A stretch of 43,216 nt of DNA from Candidatus Poribacteria bacterium (lineage in GTDB: Bacteria > Poribacteria > WGA-4E > UBA9662): NCBI GenBank assembly GCA_012963885.1, contig DTUY01000275.1, positions 4,759-47,974 of the forward strand, given 5' to 3'. Positions 34,269 through 43,133 of the stretch are shown here, piece after piece (position 1 is the first letter of the stretch; each line of letters begins with the position of its first letter). The translations under genes and the position numbers were made by a program. The notes below the pieces were generated by a model. The model was not told the origin of the DNA and did no database searches. It was given only the letters and a program-made list of their open reading frames with translations.

Positions 34269-35087
34269 ATGCAGAAGCGTCCTTTCAATATCCGAGGATT
34301 ACGGGAAAGTGATTGGGAAATTTTTCAGGATCGTATTGCGGACTTGGAAAAGGGAACCAGCTATCCATTAGGCGGCGATCGGTTTGAGATTGATCACGGT
34401 AAAAATTACTTTGCATTCTTTACTCGTCTAGGCAAATTACACTACTACGTTGTACTCGATGGAGAAAAAGTCATAGCAGTAGCCGCTGCAATCCTGCGTC
34501 AAATACAGCCCATTGGGAGTGAAAAGCCCAAAAAGGTATGGTACCTTTGTGATTTGAAAGTGCGGCCAGAATCGCGCGGGCAGTACATCCCATTCAAGAT
34601 GTTTGTCTGTGCCGTTCCAAAACATTATCTTCTCTGCCCACGTGGGTATGCCATATCGATGGATACGGGTATCGGACGTAAAAATCTTGTCGCGCTTATG
34701 CTGACACGATTCCCATTGGTACCAATTTCGATTGCAACGAAGCTAGGTATCGTCTCTTTAGATTGCGAAAGAATGCGGTCCGTTGAACCAGTCCTACGAG
34801 AGTATCTCGGATCTGTGTCTTATCTTTCGCTGGAAGGGAAAAAGGACATCATCTTGGAAAGTACGCAATCCCCTATGCCACTGCTACATGTTCAGTTCGG
34901 TCATTGTGCCCAGCAGGGATATCCCGAACCGCTTGATGGTTATACACATATGTTATGTGCACCCATCGATGACCCTTTGCTTAAAGCATTGAGTTATCAA
35001 GCAATTTATCCATCTGCCACCGCAACAGTGATTCATCACCGTATGGAGGATTGGGACTGGCGATTTATACTCACCAGTGATATCTGA
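34269..35087 (+). CDS. GNAT-like acyltransferase, third gene of the DUF3419-HDO unit
   Basis: The 272-residue protein has an N-terminal GNAT-like half with the acetyl-CoA-binding strand and turn in WYLCDLKVRPESRGQYIPFK. The second half has no family I recognise. GNAT enzymes transfer acyl groups to amines, which would fit capping the amino group of a product from the two genes upstream. Spacing to the HDO stop is 24 bp. GTG at 34266 is an alternative start. The N-terminal fold call rests on one motif and overall layout, so it is moderate. Confidence 0.68.
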   Translation: MQKRPFNIRGLRESDWEIFQDRIADLEKGTSYPLGGDRFEIDHGKNYFAFFTRLGKLHYYVVLDGEKVIAVAAAILRQIQPIGSEKPKKVWYLCDLKVRPESRGQYIPFKMFVCAVPKHYLLCPRGYAISMDTGIGRKNLVALMLTRFPLVPISIATKLGIVSLDCERMRSVEPVLREYLGSVSYLSLEGKKDIILESTQSPMPLLHVQFGHCAQQGYPEPLDGYTHMLCAPIDDPLLKALSYQAIYPSATATVIHHRMEDWDWRFILTSDI

Positions 35088-35337
35088 CTAAGACATAAGG
35101 TAGGAGGTTTAGAATTTCATTGCCTAATTTAGTTGCCAATCAAGTCTGAAATTAAAGCTATGTCCCTCCGAAGAAGTAAGCGAGGCATTGTTTGGGCTCA
35201 AGACGAGGGGATTTGGGGCAAAGGTATTGAGAATAAATTGAGGCAATACTTATCAGCCACTTAGCGGTTCAACTCAGTTTATGAGCTACCAGAATGTGTC
35301 TTACTATATTCATAATCAAGTCAACTTTTATTTATTC

Positions 35338-36672
35338 ATGGTAAGAAGACTTGTAAGCATGCTGGCGATATTCTTGCTACTGTTATTGCCCACTGCGGCC
35401 AATGACGATGGCATTAGTGCCGAGGCAAAGCGCTACTGGCCGCAATGGCGTGGGCCTTTGAGTACTGGTGTTGCGCCGTATGCCGACCCTCCAGTGGAAT
35501 GGAGCGAGAGTAAAAACATCCGCTGGAAAATCTCAATGCCGGGCAATGGGCATTCGACGCCAATTGTCTGGGGTGATCGCGTATTCATCACTACGGCTGT
35601 CCCTTACGGCGACGTTTTGGAACCCAGATATAGTGATGCTTTAGGCTCACATGACAACCTGCCGGTAACACATCATCACAAGTTTGTGGTCCTTGCCTTA
35701 AGCCGCCACAACGGAAAGATTCTCTGGCAACGAGTGGTGCATAAGGAATTGCCGCGTGAGGGGGGACATTATACAGCCAGCTTTGCCTCCAACTCGCCAG
35801 TGACCGATGGTGAACATCTGTTTGTCTTCTTCGGCTCACACGGACTTTACTGCCTTGACCTCGACGGTGCAGTCCAATGGGAAAAGGACCTCGGTCAAAT
35901 GCAGACCAAACACGGACACGGAGAGGGAAGTTCGCCGGTGCTTTACGATGATACGCTGATTATCAACTGGGACCATGAAGGCCAGTCTTTTGTGGTTGCT
36001 TTCGACAAAAATACTGGGAAACAGCTTTGGAAGGTTGAACGTGAAGAAGTGACATCGTGGGCGACGCCAATCGTGGGCGAGCACAAAGGTGCACCGCAAG
36101 TCATCATCAGCGGTACCAGTCGTGTGCGGGGTTACGACCTAGCCACCGGCAATGTTATCTGGGAATGCGGAGGGCTTTCTGCCAACATCGTGGCTTCGCC
36201 AGTGGCGGCCGATGGAATCGTTTATGTTGGTAGTAGCTATGAAAAACGTGTATTGCTGGCCATCCGACTGGACGGTGCCCAAGGAGATATTACCGGTAGC
36301 GACCAAGTGGTGTGGACCCGCAAACGAGGCACCCCGTATGTGCCGTCACCGCTACTTTATGGAGAGTGGTTGTACTTTCTTCGCCATTATCAGGGAATCC
36401 TGTCACGGGTAAGGGCGAAGACTGGCCAGGAGAGGGATGGCCCATTTCGACTCGGTGGCATTGGCAACGTCTATGCTTCGCCGGTCGGAGCCGCCGACCG
36501 CTTGTACATCACCGACCGTTCGGGCACAACGCTGGTAGTTAGCCACGAGCAGAATCCCCGCGTACTGGCACAAAACCAGCTCGACGACTATTTCAGCGCC
36601 TCGGTAGCTATTGCTGGCTGTGAACTGTTCTTACGAGGGGAGAAATACCTCTACTGTATTGCCGAAGAATAA
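35338..36672 (+). CDS. Exported PQQ-like beta-propeller protein
   Basis: The ATG at 35338 gives a product of 444 residues with a signal peptide (RRLVSMLAIFLLLLLPTAAN). An earlier ATG at 35281 would bury it. After PQWRGPLSTG come about seven propeller blades with repeating tryptophan-docking patterns (KNIRWKISMPG, GKILWQRVVH, GAVQWEKDLG, GKQLWKVER, GNVIWECGG). Such periplasmic proteins occur next to hydrolases or oxidases in many environmental bacteria. True PQQ dehydrogenase cofactor ligands and the vicinal disulfide are not evident, so a non-catalytic binding or scaffold role is likely. Confidence 0.85.
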   Translation: MVRRLVSMLAIFLLLLLPTAANDDGISAEAKRYWPQWRGPLSTGVAPYADPPVEWSESKNIRWKISMPGNGHSTPIVWGDRVFITTAVPYGDVLEPRYSDALGSHDNLPVTHHHKFVVLALSRHNGKILWQRVVHKELPREGGHYTASFASNSPVTDGEHLFVFFGSHGLYCLDLDGAVQWEKDLGQMQTKHGHGEGSSPVLYDDTLIINWDHEGQSFVVAFDKNTGKQLWKVEREEVTSWATPIVGEHKGAPQVIISGTSRVRGYDLATGNVIWECGGLSANIVASPVAADGIVYVGSSYEKRVLLAIRLDGAQGDITGSDQVVWTRKRGTPYVPSPLLYGEWLYFLRHYQGILSRVRAKTGQERDGPFRLGGIGNVYASPVGAADRLYITDRSGTTLVVSHEQNPRVLAQNQLDDYFSASVAIAGCELFLRGEKYLYCIAEE

Positions 36673-37025
36673 AAGTATTTGACCAGCTATATTCATCACG
36701 TGGCTTAGTAAGGTGAGCAGCGGCAAGATCGTAGCGAGCCAGTCCGGTTCAGAAATGCCTGGATGCGTCATGTGAAAAGTTACAACGAATGCCAAGACTT
36801 AAACCTTCTTGGCTGGATTAGAGGTTGTTGGCCAACTACTGACAACCTTATTTTTTCATGGATTGGCATCATCGCTTGACACTGATTAGCCCAAATGCTA
36901 GAATCGAATTTGTTAGTTAAATAATATAGCATCTACAAGCCAGGACTGGATCTTGACCCCCATTTTACTCTGATCAACACGGGTGGGAATACTTTCTGGG
37001 CTTAGAAACGCAGATCTCCCAACCC
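36673..37025. other. Intergenic DNA with a near-consensus promoter
   Basis: The 353 bp hold no gene. A strong rightward promoter candidate at 36876-36904 is listed separately. The rest shows no repeat or RNA that I recognise. Confidence 0.5.
36876..36904 (+). promoter_or_regulatory. Near-consensus sigma70 promoter in front of a pseudogene
   Basis: TTGACA (36876-36881), a 17-base spacer and TAGAAT (36899-36904), preceded by TGC as an extended -10. It points at the broken racemase starting about 120 bases downstream. Confidence 0.65.
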
Positions 37026-38067
37026 TTGATTATCCAATCAATTGATTTGTTTCAATTTCATGAGGTTTACTTGATGCTGGCCATTAGTCAGAATGGTGTT
37101 GTCGGAATTGCTACTACCCATACCAGAGTTTGTTATTGGTTGCCGATGCTCAAAGATCTAGTTGTACTGGCCTTTATTGGACAGGATGCTCGACACTTAG
37201 AACAACTTGTTAATCGTGTTTATGTCTACCAAAACAATTACAAGTACCGAGGTTCTCCCTTCTAGAACTGTGTGGCCTATGTCGAGGCTAGCCTATGGGA
37301 CCTGTTAGGGCAAGCGACTGATCGATCGGTAAGTCAATTAATGGGCGGTGCTTAGCGAACAGAAATGCCTACTTATCTATCGAGTGTGAGACAGGATACC
37401 ACTCCATAGGAAGAGATCAACTAGATTGGACAGCGCTTGGTGGAGACAAAGGTTAAAGCAGTCAAGATGATAATCGGTGGGCGAATACAGAACAATGTTG
37501 ACTCGATGTCAAATCGCATCAAGAAGCTAATCTTGCTGGTGCGTAAAACCTGAGGGTCGGAGATTATCCTCTACGTTGATGCCAATGGTTCCCACGGCCA
37601 TCAAAAGGAAATTGAAGTGGGCAAATTTTAGATGCTAACAACTGCAGTTGATTTAGGAACCGTGTCCGCTTGAGCTGTATAAAGCCACATGCAAGGTCGG
37701 GATGTGGCTGGTGGTGAACAGAACTGTAACTTGGGACAGTTCCGACTCATGATCCGCGATCGCTACGTGAATGTGATTCACCCCGATCTGGTGTATAATA
37801 GAGGATTAATTTGTACCTTACAGTGGGCTAAGTGGCAGAAGTGGCAGGCATCCCATTGTGCCTTATAGTTCGAAGCATAATCCAGAACTGGCAACACTGC
37901 TTCATTTTGCTGTTGTTTGTTGGCACACGGGGCCGTTCATGGAGTTTCCTGCACGTTCGGTGACATACGATGATTGGTACCAGCCACAATTCAGAATTGA
38001 ATCTGGTGGATTGGTTGAGGTTCCCACTGGACTAGGATTGGGGATTTCCTACGATCCGTTGATTTGA
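37026..38067 (+). pseudogene. Broken mandelate racemase/muconate-lactonizing enzyme (enolase superfamily)
   Basis: An almost full-length enolase-superfamily enzyme can be read, but with in-frame stops. The capping domain (NGVVGIATTHTRVCYWLPML) is followed by FIGQDARHLEQLVNRVYVYQ, a TAG in place of the Trp expected before NCVAYVEASLWDLLGQ, then LMGGA. The catalytic Lys region VKAVKMIIGGR and the metal Asp of LYVDANGSH follow. VAGGEQNCNLGQFRLMIRDR and the C-terminal HNPELATLLHFAVV and YDDWYQPQFRIESGG end it. Most of the 5' two thirds stays in one frame with about five stops (four TAG, one TGA). A one-base deletion at about 37830 and further damage near 37650 finish it. It was probably an acid-sugar dehydratase. 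Confidence 0.85.
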
Positions 38068-38160
38068 GATGCAGTTGCTGAAGTCTAACCAGAGATCGAA
38101 CTCAAATTCAAGCACTCGGAAAACGAGATTCGGTGATAGAAATAACTTTAGGAGGAAAGC

Positions 38161-39567
38161 ATGCACTTTAACACCATTGTTGAAGTAGCTAAACTTATCC
38201 AGTCCAAACAACTCTCACCGATCGAACTGACGCAGATGCAACTGGAACGCATTCAGCAGTGGGATCCACACCTCAAAAGTTATGCTACATTGATGGCAGG
38301 ACAGGCTATGGATACGGCTAGGCAGGCCGAGGCCGAAATTATGTCGGGGCATTATCGAGGACCGCTGCACGGCGTACCGATTGCCGTCAAAGACCTGTGC
38401 TATACCCGTGGCGTTCGCACTATGGGTGGGGCTCAGGTCAAGGTTGATCATGTCCCAAATCATGACGCTACTGTGGTACAAAAATTGGCTGGCGCTGGAG
38501 CGATTCTGTTGGGTAAGCTAAACCTGACCGAAGGCGCCATGGGGGGATATAACCCCGCCTTTCCTATCCCAATCAATCCGTGGCATCCAGAACGCTGGAC
38601 CGGGTCGTCCTCCAGCGGATCTGGTGTGGCCACCGCCAGCGGAATCTGTTTCGGTTCTTTAGGGAGTGATACGGGCGGGTCCATCCGTTTCCCTTCGGCA
38701 GCTTGTGGAGTGGTGGGCCTGAAACCAACTTGGGGCCGTGTCAGCCGCTACGGTGTCCTGGCGCTGGCTGAATCGATGGATCATATCGGTACTATGACCC
38801 GCAGTGTGGCTGATGCCGGACTGATGCTGCACGCCATTGCCGGTCCCGACCCCAATGATCCGACCACCTTGCCCCATTCGGTGCCAGAGATGTTGGACAA
38901 ACTGGGACAAGAGTTGACCGGTATCAGAATCGGTTTTGACCAACACTATGCCACCTCAGATGTCGACCCGGAGCTGGTTGCAGCCGTTGGTGACAGTGTC
39001 GATGTGTTGGTCGATCTGGGTGCCGAGTTAGTTGAAATCGAGTTACCGGATATTGATCCGTTTGTGCTGGCTTGGCCAGTGCTCTGCACGGCAGAAGCGG
39101 TTTTAGCCCATCAAGCTACCTATCCGTTGCAACGAGAGACTTATGGGCCATGGTTCCGCGGTTGGTTGGATAAAGGGGCAAATGTCACTGGGGCTGACTA
39201 CGCCAGAGCTAATAACCTCCGAGTTGCTTGTAACGGCCATTTCCAGCGCGCCATATCGGAAATTGATATTCTAGTTTGTCCTTCTATGTCGGCGCCACCA
39301 CATCCAGTCACGGCTGAGACGTTGTATGGTCCCATGACTGACCGACCGCCGAAGTTCCAAAGATTCACCGTCCCCTTCAACTATAACGGGATGCCAACGC
39401 TTTCTCTCCCCTGTGGCTTTACCAGCGACCATCTCCCGCTGAGCCTACAATTGGTGGGGAAGCATCTATCTGAACCTTTGCTGTGTCAGGTTGGGCATGC
39501 TTACCAACAGGCCTCCACCTGGCATCAGCGTCATCCAGACCTTGAACGTGTTCGCACGGCTAACTAA
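38161..39567 (+). CDS. Amidase signature family hydrolase
   Basis: The 468-residue enzyme carries the Ser-cisSer-Lys triad of the amidase signature family: K77 in GVPIAVKDL, the cis-Ser in GSSSSGSG (about 149-155), and the nucleophilic Ser in GSDTGGSIRFP (S174). It resembles GatA in length, but no gatB or gatC is adjacent. The C-terminal region around FNYNGMPTLSLPCGF is typical of free amidases. It therefore probably hydrolyses a small amide rather than forming Gln-tRNA. AGGAGG with good spacing precedes the ATG. A sugar-isomerase family gene follows 24 bp downstream, suggesting a catabolic pair. Confidence 0.9.
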   Translation: MHFNTIVEVAKLIQSKQLSPIELTQMQLERIQQWDPHLKSYATLMAGQAMDTARQAEAEIMSGHYRGPLHGVPIAVKDLCYTRGVRTMGGAQVKVDHVPNHDATVVQKLAGAGAILLGKLNLTEGAMGGYNPAFPIPINPWHPERWTGSSSSGSGVATASGICFGSLGSDTGGSIRFPSAACGVVGLKPTWGRVSRYGVLALAESMDHIGTMTRSVADAGLMLHAIAGPDPNDPTTLPHSVPEMLDKLGQELTGIRIGFDQHYATSDVDPELVAAVGDSVDVLVDLGAELVEIELPDIDPFVLAWPVLCTAEAVLAHQATYPLQRETYGPWFRGWLDKGANVTGADYARANNLRVACNGHFQRAISEIDILVCPSMSAPPHPVTAETLYGPMTDRPPKFQRFTVPFNYNGMPTLSLPCGFTSDHLPLSLQLVGKHLSEPLLCQVGHAYQQASTWHQRHPDLERVRTAN

Positions 39568-39591
39568 GGACTAAAGAAAGGAGTTTCCCAG

Positions 39592-40362
39592 ATGAGATTT
39601 GGAGTTTGTGCACCATTAGAGAAAATGGATCGACTGGCAGAGGTCGGTTACGATTATATTGAGTTGGGGGTACAGAGTGCTTTGATCCCTGAAAAAGATG
39701 AAGCCGAGTTCCAACAGATTCAAGCCCAAGCACTGAGCCATTCCATCAAAGCCGAAGCTTATGCCGGATTTCTGCCTGGTGACCTGCGCGTCGTTGGTGA
39801 TGAGATCGATCAGCAGCGGTTATCCAGTTACGTGGAAACCACCTGTCGTCGAGCGCAATCGTTGGACAGCAAGATCATTGTCTATGGCAGTAGCGGTTCC
39901 CGCAACGTAGCTGAGGGTTGCGACTTTGATCGAGCTTTGGGCCAAATCGCCGACTTTTTATCGATGGCTGCTGACCATGCCGAAACCCATGGTATCGTCA
40001 TTGTCATTGAGCCGCTTTGTGCCCGCGAGTGCAACATCATTCAAACTGTGGCCGATGGACTGGCCATGGCCAAACGTGTCAACCGTCCCGGCATCCAAGT
40101 TCTAGCCGATCTGTATCATGTCTGGCAGGAATCTGAACCGATGTCCAATATCGTTGATGCCGCTGAGTGGCTGGCACACGTCCATATCGCCGAACCAGTT
40201 AAACGGTCTTATCCGGGCAACGATAGTTTCGATTTTTTTGATTTCTTCTCTGCCCTTAAAGCAGCGGGGTATCAGGGACGAGTCTCCTGCGAGTGTAGCT
40301 TCGACGATTTTGATTGCGATGTTGAAACGGCCTTACATACTATGAAATCTTATCTGGAATAA
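39592..40362 (+). CDS. Sugar phosphate isomerase/epimerase family protein (xylose isomerase-like TIM barrel)
   Basis: The 256-residue TIM barrel shows the usual metal ligands: Glu in IVIVIEPLCARECN, Asp and His in VLADLYHVWQE, His in HVHIAEPVKRSYPG, and Glu in GRVSCECSFDDF. AAAGGAG precedes the ATG. It is shorter than, and clearly distinct from, the enzyme at 22679-23569. Gene order places it in a two-gene unit with the upstream amidase. The substrate is unknown; hydroxypyruvate- or tagatose-type sugar epimerisation is typical of relatives. Confidence 0.86.
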   Translation: MRFGVCAPLEKMDRLAEVGYDYIELGVQSALIPEKDEAEFQQIQAQALSHSIKAEAYAGFLPGDLRVVGDEIDQQRLSSYVETTCRRAQSLDSKIIVYGSSGSRNVAEGCDFDRALGQIADFLSMAADHAETHGIVIVIEPLCARECNIIQTVADGLAMAKRVNRPGIQVLADLYHVWQESEPMSNIVDAAEWLAHVHIAEPVKRSYPGNDSFDFFDFFSALKAAGYQGRVSCECSFDDFDCDVETALHTMKSYLE

Positions 40363-40677
40363 ATTAAACCGTTCTGTAGACTTAATCAGGAGGATAACAT
40401 GTCGGACTGGGTCAAGCAGCTTCCTTTGGGGGCGTGTACCCATCCCATGCGAAACCCCATCTCAGCTTGGTTTTGAACAGCGGATCAACGCCCATTTGAT
40501 TGCGTTGGGCATGGCTTTAGCTCACTATAATTGATCCAACACCCACAAATCTCGCATGCTGATAGTACATATAATGAGCTCAACCAGTCGATTGTCTTCT
40601 TCTGCGTCAATGAGACCTTAGTAGGCATCCGCCCGCGACTGAACTAAATCGTTAGGAAGCAAACTCAGGAGAAAAAT
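40363..40677. other. Gene remnant with an intact ribosome binding site
   Basis: AGGAGGATAAC leads to an ATG at 40399, but the frame stops after 26 codons (MSDWVKQLPLGACTHPMRNP...). A shifted frame continues with FEQRINAHLIALGMALAHYN and then stops. This looks like the start of a third gene of the amidase-isomerase unit that has decayed. I cannot name its family. The remainder up to 40677 is empty. Confidence 0.45.
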
Positions 40678-41859
40678 ATGCGTATCTTATCGGCTTGGTT
40701 GGTGTTCTACATCATTGTGTTCTATTGTGTTTTAAAGGTGGAGGCCACACCAAAGATTGAATTCTGGAACCAGCGACGCAAAGGAGCCAATTACTTTAAC
40801 CAGTTACCAACTCGTGAGCGGTTCGAGGCCGGACGAGAACTCGGATTGCAATTCGTTCGACTTGCACCCGACAAATGGGAGTCTGCTGACCGCGATTTTC
40901 TGATAGGTAACGCGGACAAATACGAGGCGATTAATGAGAAGGACTTAAATCGGTTAAAAAAGGTGCTCGACGACGCAGACCAATTAGGACTTAAGGTGGT
41001 GATGACCATGTTGGGTCTGCCTGGTGCACGTTGGAAACAAAACAACAATGGTAAGGATGATCTGCGTCTGTGGAGTAATGAGCGGTATCAGAGGCAAGCA
41101 ATAAGGTTTTGGCAAGACTTGGCCAAACGATTGAAAGCACATCCGGCAGTGGTCGCCTATGACCCTTTGAACGAACCCCATCCCGCTCGAGCGTTGCTTG
41201 ACATTGACGAGGTGAAATCAGTGGTTTTTAGCGACTGGTTCACAGCCTCAAAGGGAACGGTCGCTGACTTGAACCGATTCAATCGCCGAATCGTTGCGTC
41301 GATTCGGGAGGTTGATACCACGACTCCCATCGTACTGGAAACCTATGCCTACAGTTCGGCGGACGGATTCCGATTCTTGGAACCAGTGACTGGCGATGCC
41401 ATCCTTTATTCATTCCACTTTTATGAGCCTTGGAGCTATACAACCAAAAGGGTCAACAACGGACGATTTGCTTATCCCAATCGGATGCCAGTTGGATGGT
41501 CGGGGAACGTGGAGAGATGGACACGAACCCGTTTACCGCAAATGATGCAACCTGTGGTGGCATGGATCGACCTCCATAACGTGCCGGCGAATCGGATAAT
41601 GGTCGGTGAATTCGGATGTAACCGGGAAATGGTGGGTGCACGACAATATCTGGCAGATCTGATCCAAATTTTTAACGGCCAAAAATGGCATTGGGCCTTC
41701 TACGCCTATCGTGAAGATACCTGGACGGGCATGGATTATGAACTGGGCACAGGCAAGTTGGGCTGGAAATACTGGCAGGCAGTTGAAGGTGGGAAGCAAC
41801 CGGAAAAGCTGAGGGGTGACAACCCGTTATTTGATGTACTCAAGCGAGAGTTCAGGTAA
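40678..41859 (+). CDS. Secreted glycoside hydrolase family 5 (cellulase-like) enzyme
   Basis: The 393-residue protein starts with a signal peptide or membrane anchor (LSAWLVFYIIVFYCVLK). A GH5-type TIM barrel follows: GANYFNQLP and GLQFVRLAPDKW at the first strands, the acid/base Glu in VAYDPLNEPHP (E166), SFHFYEPWSYT after strand six, and the nucleophile Glu in MVGEFGCNRE (E311). The enzyme probably cleaves beta-1,4 or beta-1,3 glycosidic bonds outside the cytoplasm. No carbohydrate-binding module is attached. It converges with the GH3/GH32 remnant, so a polysaccharide-use locus may once have existed here. Confidence 0.88.
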   Translation: MRILSAWLVFYIIVFYCVLKVEATPKIEFWNQRRKGANYFNQLPTRERFEAGRELGLQFVRLAPDKWESADRDFLIGNADKYEAINEKDLNRLKKVLDDADQLGLKVVMTMLGLPGARWKQNNNGKDDLRLWSNERYQRQAIRFWQDLAKRLKAHPAVVAYDPLNEPHPARALLDIDEVKSVVFSDWFTASKGTVADLNRFNRRIVASIREVDTTTPIVLETYAYSSADGFRFLEPVTGDAILYSFHFYEPWSYTTKRVNNGRFAYPNRMPVGWSGNVERWTRTRLPQMMQPVVAWIDLHNVPANRIMVGEFGCNREMVGARQYLADLIQIFNGQKWHWAFYAYREDTWTGMDYELGTGKLGWKYWQAVEGGKQPEKLRGDNPLFDVLKREFR

Positions 41860-41903
41860 CTTCTTGGCTGAAGCATCTCAGACTAATCGAATCCCGGGCG
41901 AAA

Positions 41904-42999
41904 CTAACCCACCCATATTGATCGCAGTTCATATGCCTTCAGTTCAACGGCTTTGCAACACCCCTCTTCCGCAAATGTTACCAGAGTCTCCGCATTCGGT
42001 TCGGGCGAGAAATAGGTGATCGGTGACACTATACCATTGTTACCGAAAATTTCAAACGAAACCCGATCTACCAGAATACGGAGCTTGATCCGGTCAGCTA
42101 CCGGTTCGAGCGTAGCACGATCCATCCCCTCGCCACACTCAGCGTTTGTGGTTCGCCCTCCGATGATGGCGCTCTCTTCCTCTACGTATTCGGTCTTGCT
42201 GTTGCCACCGACCACAGCGATAATGACGTCCGATTTCTTTGCTACCTCGATGGCCTTGTAAAAATCGTTTTTGGACGGTTGTGAATTTCGCAACCACTGG
42301 TGTAATGAACCTCGGTCGCCTCCGGCACAATGACACGAATGGTGAACAGAATGGTCATTACTTCTTCCGAACGGTGGGCAGGGCACAATCACCAAGTTGT
42401 GTCCACTCGTATCACTGTTGGGATCGATCATAGCCACCGTATCATGTGTTTTCGACAGTGGCAGGAGGTCTTTATCATTTTTCAGCAGTACTATGCTCTG
42501 TCGGGCGGCATCGAGCGCCAGTTGAAGATGCTCCGACCACCGTGCGACTGCTTCGGCTCGGTTCACGTCCACGTACGGATCGAGCAACCCAAGCAAAAAC
42601 TTCAGCCGCAACACTCGGTGGGACGGTCGATGTCGTCAATGAAAACTTGCCCCTCTTCCAATGTCTCGGCAAGTTGGGCATCTGGTGCCCGCTCTAGCTT
42701 GCCGAGCACAATTTCTTCGTAGGCAGTATCGGGATTGTTCATGTCCAGTCCGGCTTTGAGTGCGAGCACGCCAGCATCTTTAGAATTACGTGCCACACGA
42801 CAGCGAATCAGGTACTCCACATCCCACGCATCGCCCATCGTGATGCCTTAGAAGCCCCATTGGTCCCGCAACAGGTCGGTTATCAGATATTTGTGGCACG
42901 ATGCCGGGACGCTATCATAAATGGCACGCTTGACCATGATACCACTGTCCACCACATCGCCCGCGTCTGGATAGGCACGCAACATGACAATTATAATAT
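41904..42999 (-). pseudogene. GH3 remnant joined to a GH32 C-terminal piece
   Basis: Leftward, the first part is GH3-like: VKRAIYDSVPASCHKYLITD with LLRDQWGF next, a TAA (42848-42850), GITMGDAWDVEYLI, ALKAGLDMNNPDTAYE, then after a shift LRLKFLLGLLDPYVD, LALDAARQSIVLLKNDKDLL and DVIIAVVGGNSKTEYVEEE. The last part, from about 42150, reads LEPVADRIKLRILVDRVSFE and then IFGNNGIVS, ending AVELKAYELRSIW. This is the beta-sandwich tail of GH32 enzymes. GH3 and GH32 do not normally combine, and both are incomplete. Frameshifts and a stop show that it is a chimeric relic. The upstream edge meets AT-rich DNA. Confidence 0.8.
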
Positions 43000-43133
43000 C
43001 GTCATTAATTATTAAATCTGATTTTTATACTTGCGCCAACTATTAAATCTAAAGTATGCTATTTTTACAGTTGCCGATATCTCCTTTTATTTGCCACATA
43101 TATCCTTCATCCTTCAACCCGCGGATTCTCACG
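43000..43133. other. AT-rich junction before the last gene
   Basis: This AT-rich stretch contains two copies of TATTAAATCT, near 43009 and 43041, and separates the GH3/GH32 remnant from a rightward start codon. It could hold a promoter, but no clear -35/-10 pair stands out. Confidence 0.35.

Noticed and set aside
35160..35264. A 34-codon frame upstream of the beta-propeller gene
   Set aside because: It lacks a binding site and has no family support; it is too short to trust.
36312..36542. Extra frames inside the beta-propeller gene
   Set aside because: They are shadows of a well supported coding region in another frame.
37026..37700. Amber (TAG) recoding in the racemase-like frame, since four of about five in-frame stops are TAG
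   Set aside because: A TGA also occurs in frame, indels follow downstream, and TAG serves as a normal end elsewhere. No suppressor tRNA or PylS gene is in the window. A pseudogene is the simpler reading.
38161..39567. Glu-tRNA(Gln) amidotransferase subunit A
   Set aside because: No gatB or gatC nearby, and the neighbour is a sugar-isomerase family gene; a free amidase is more likely.
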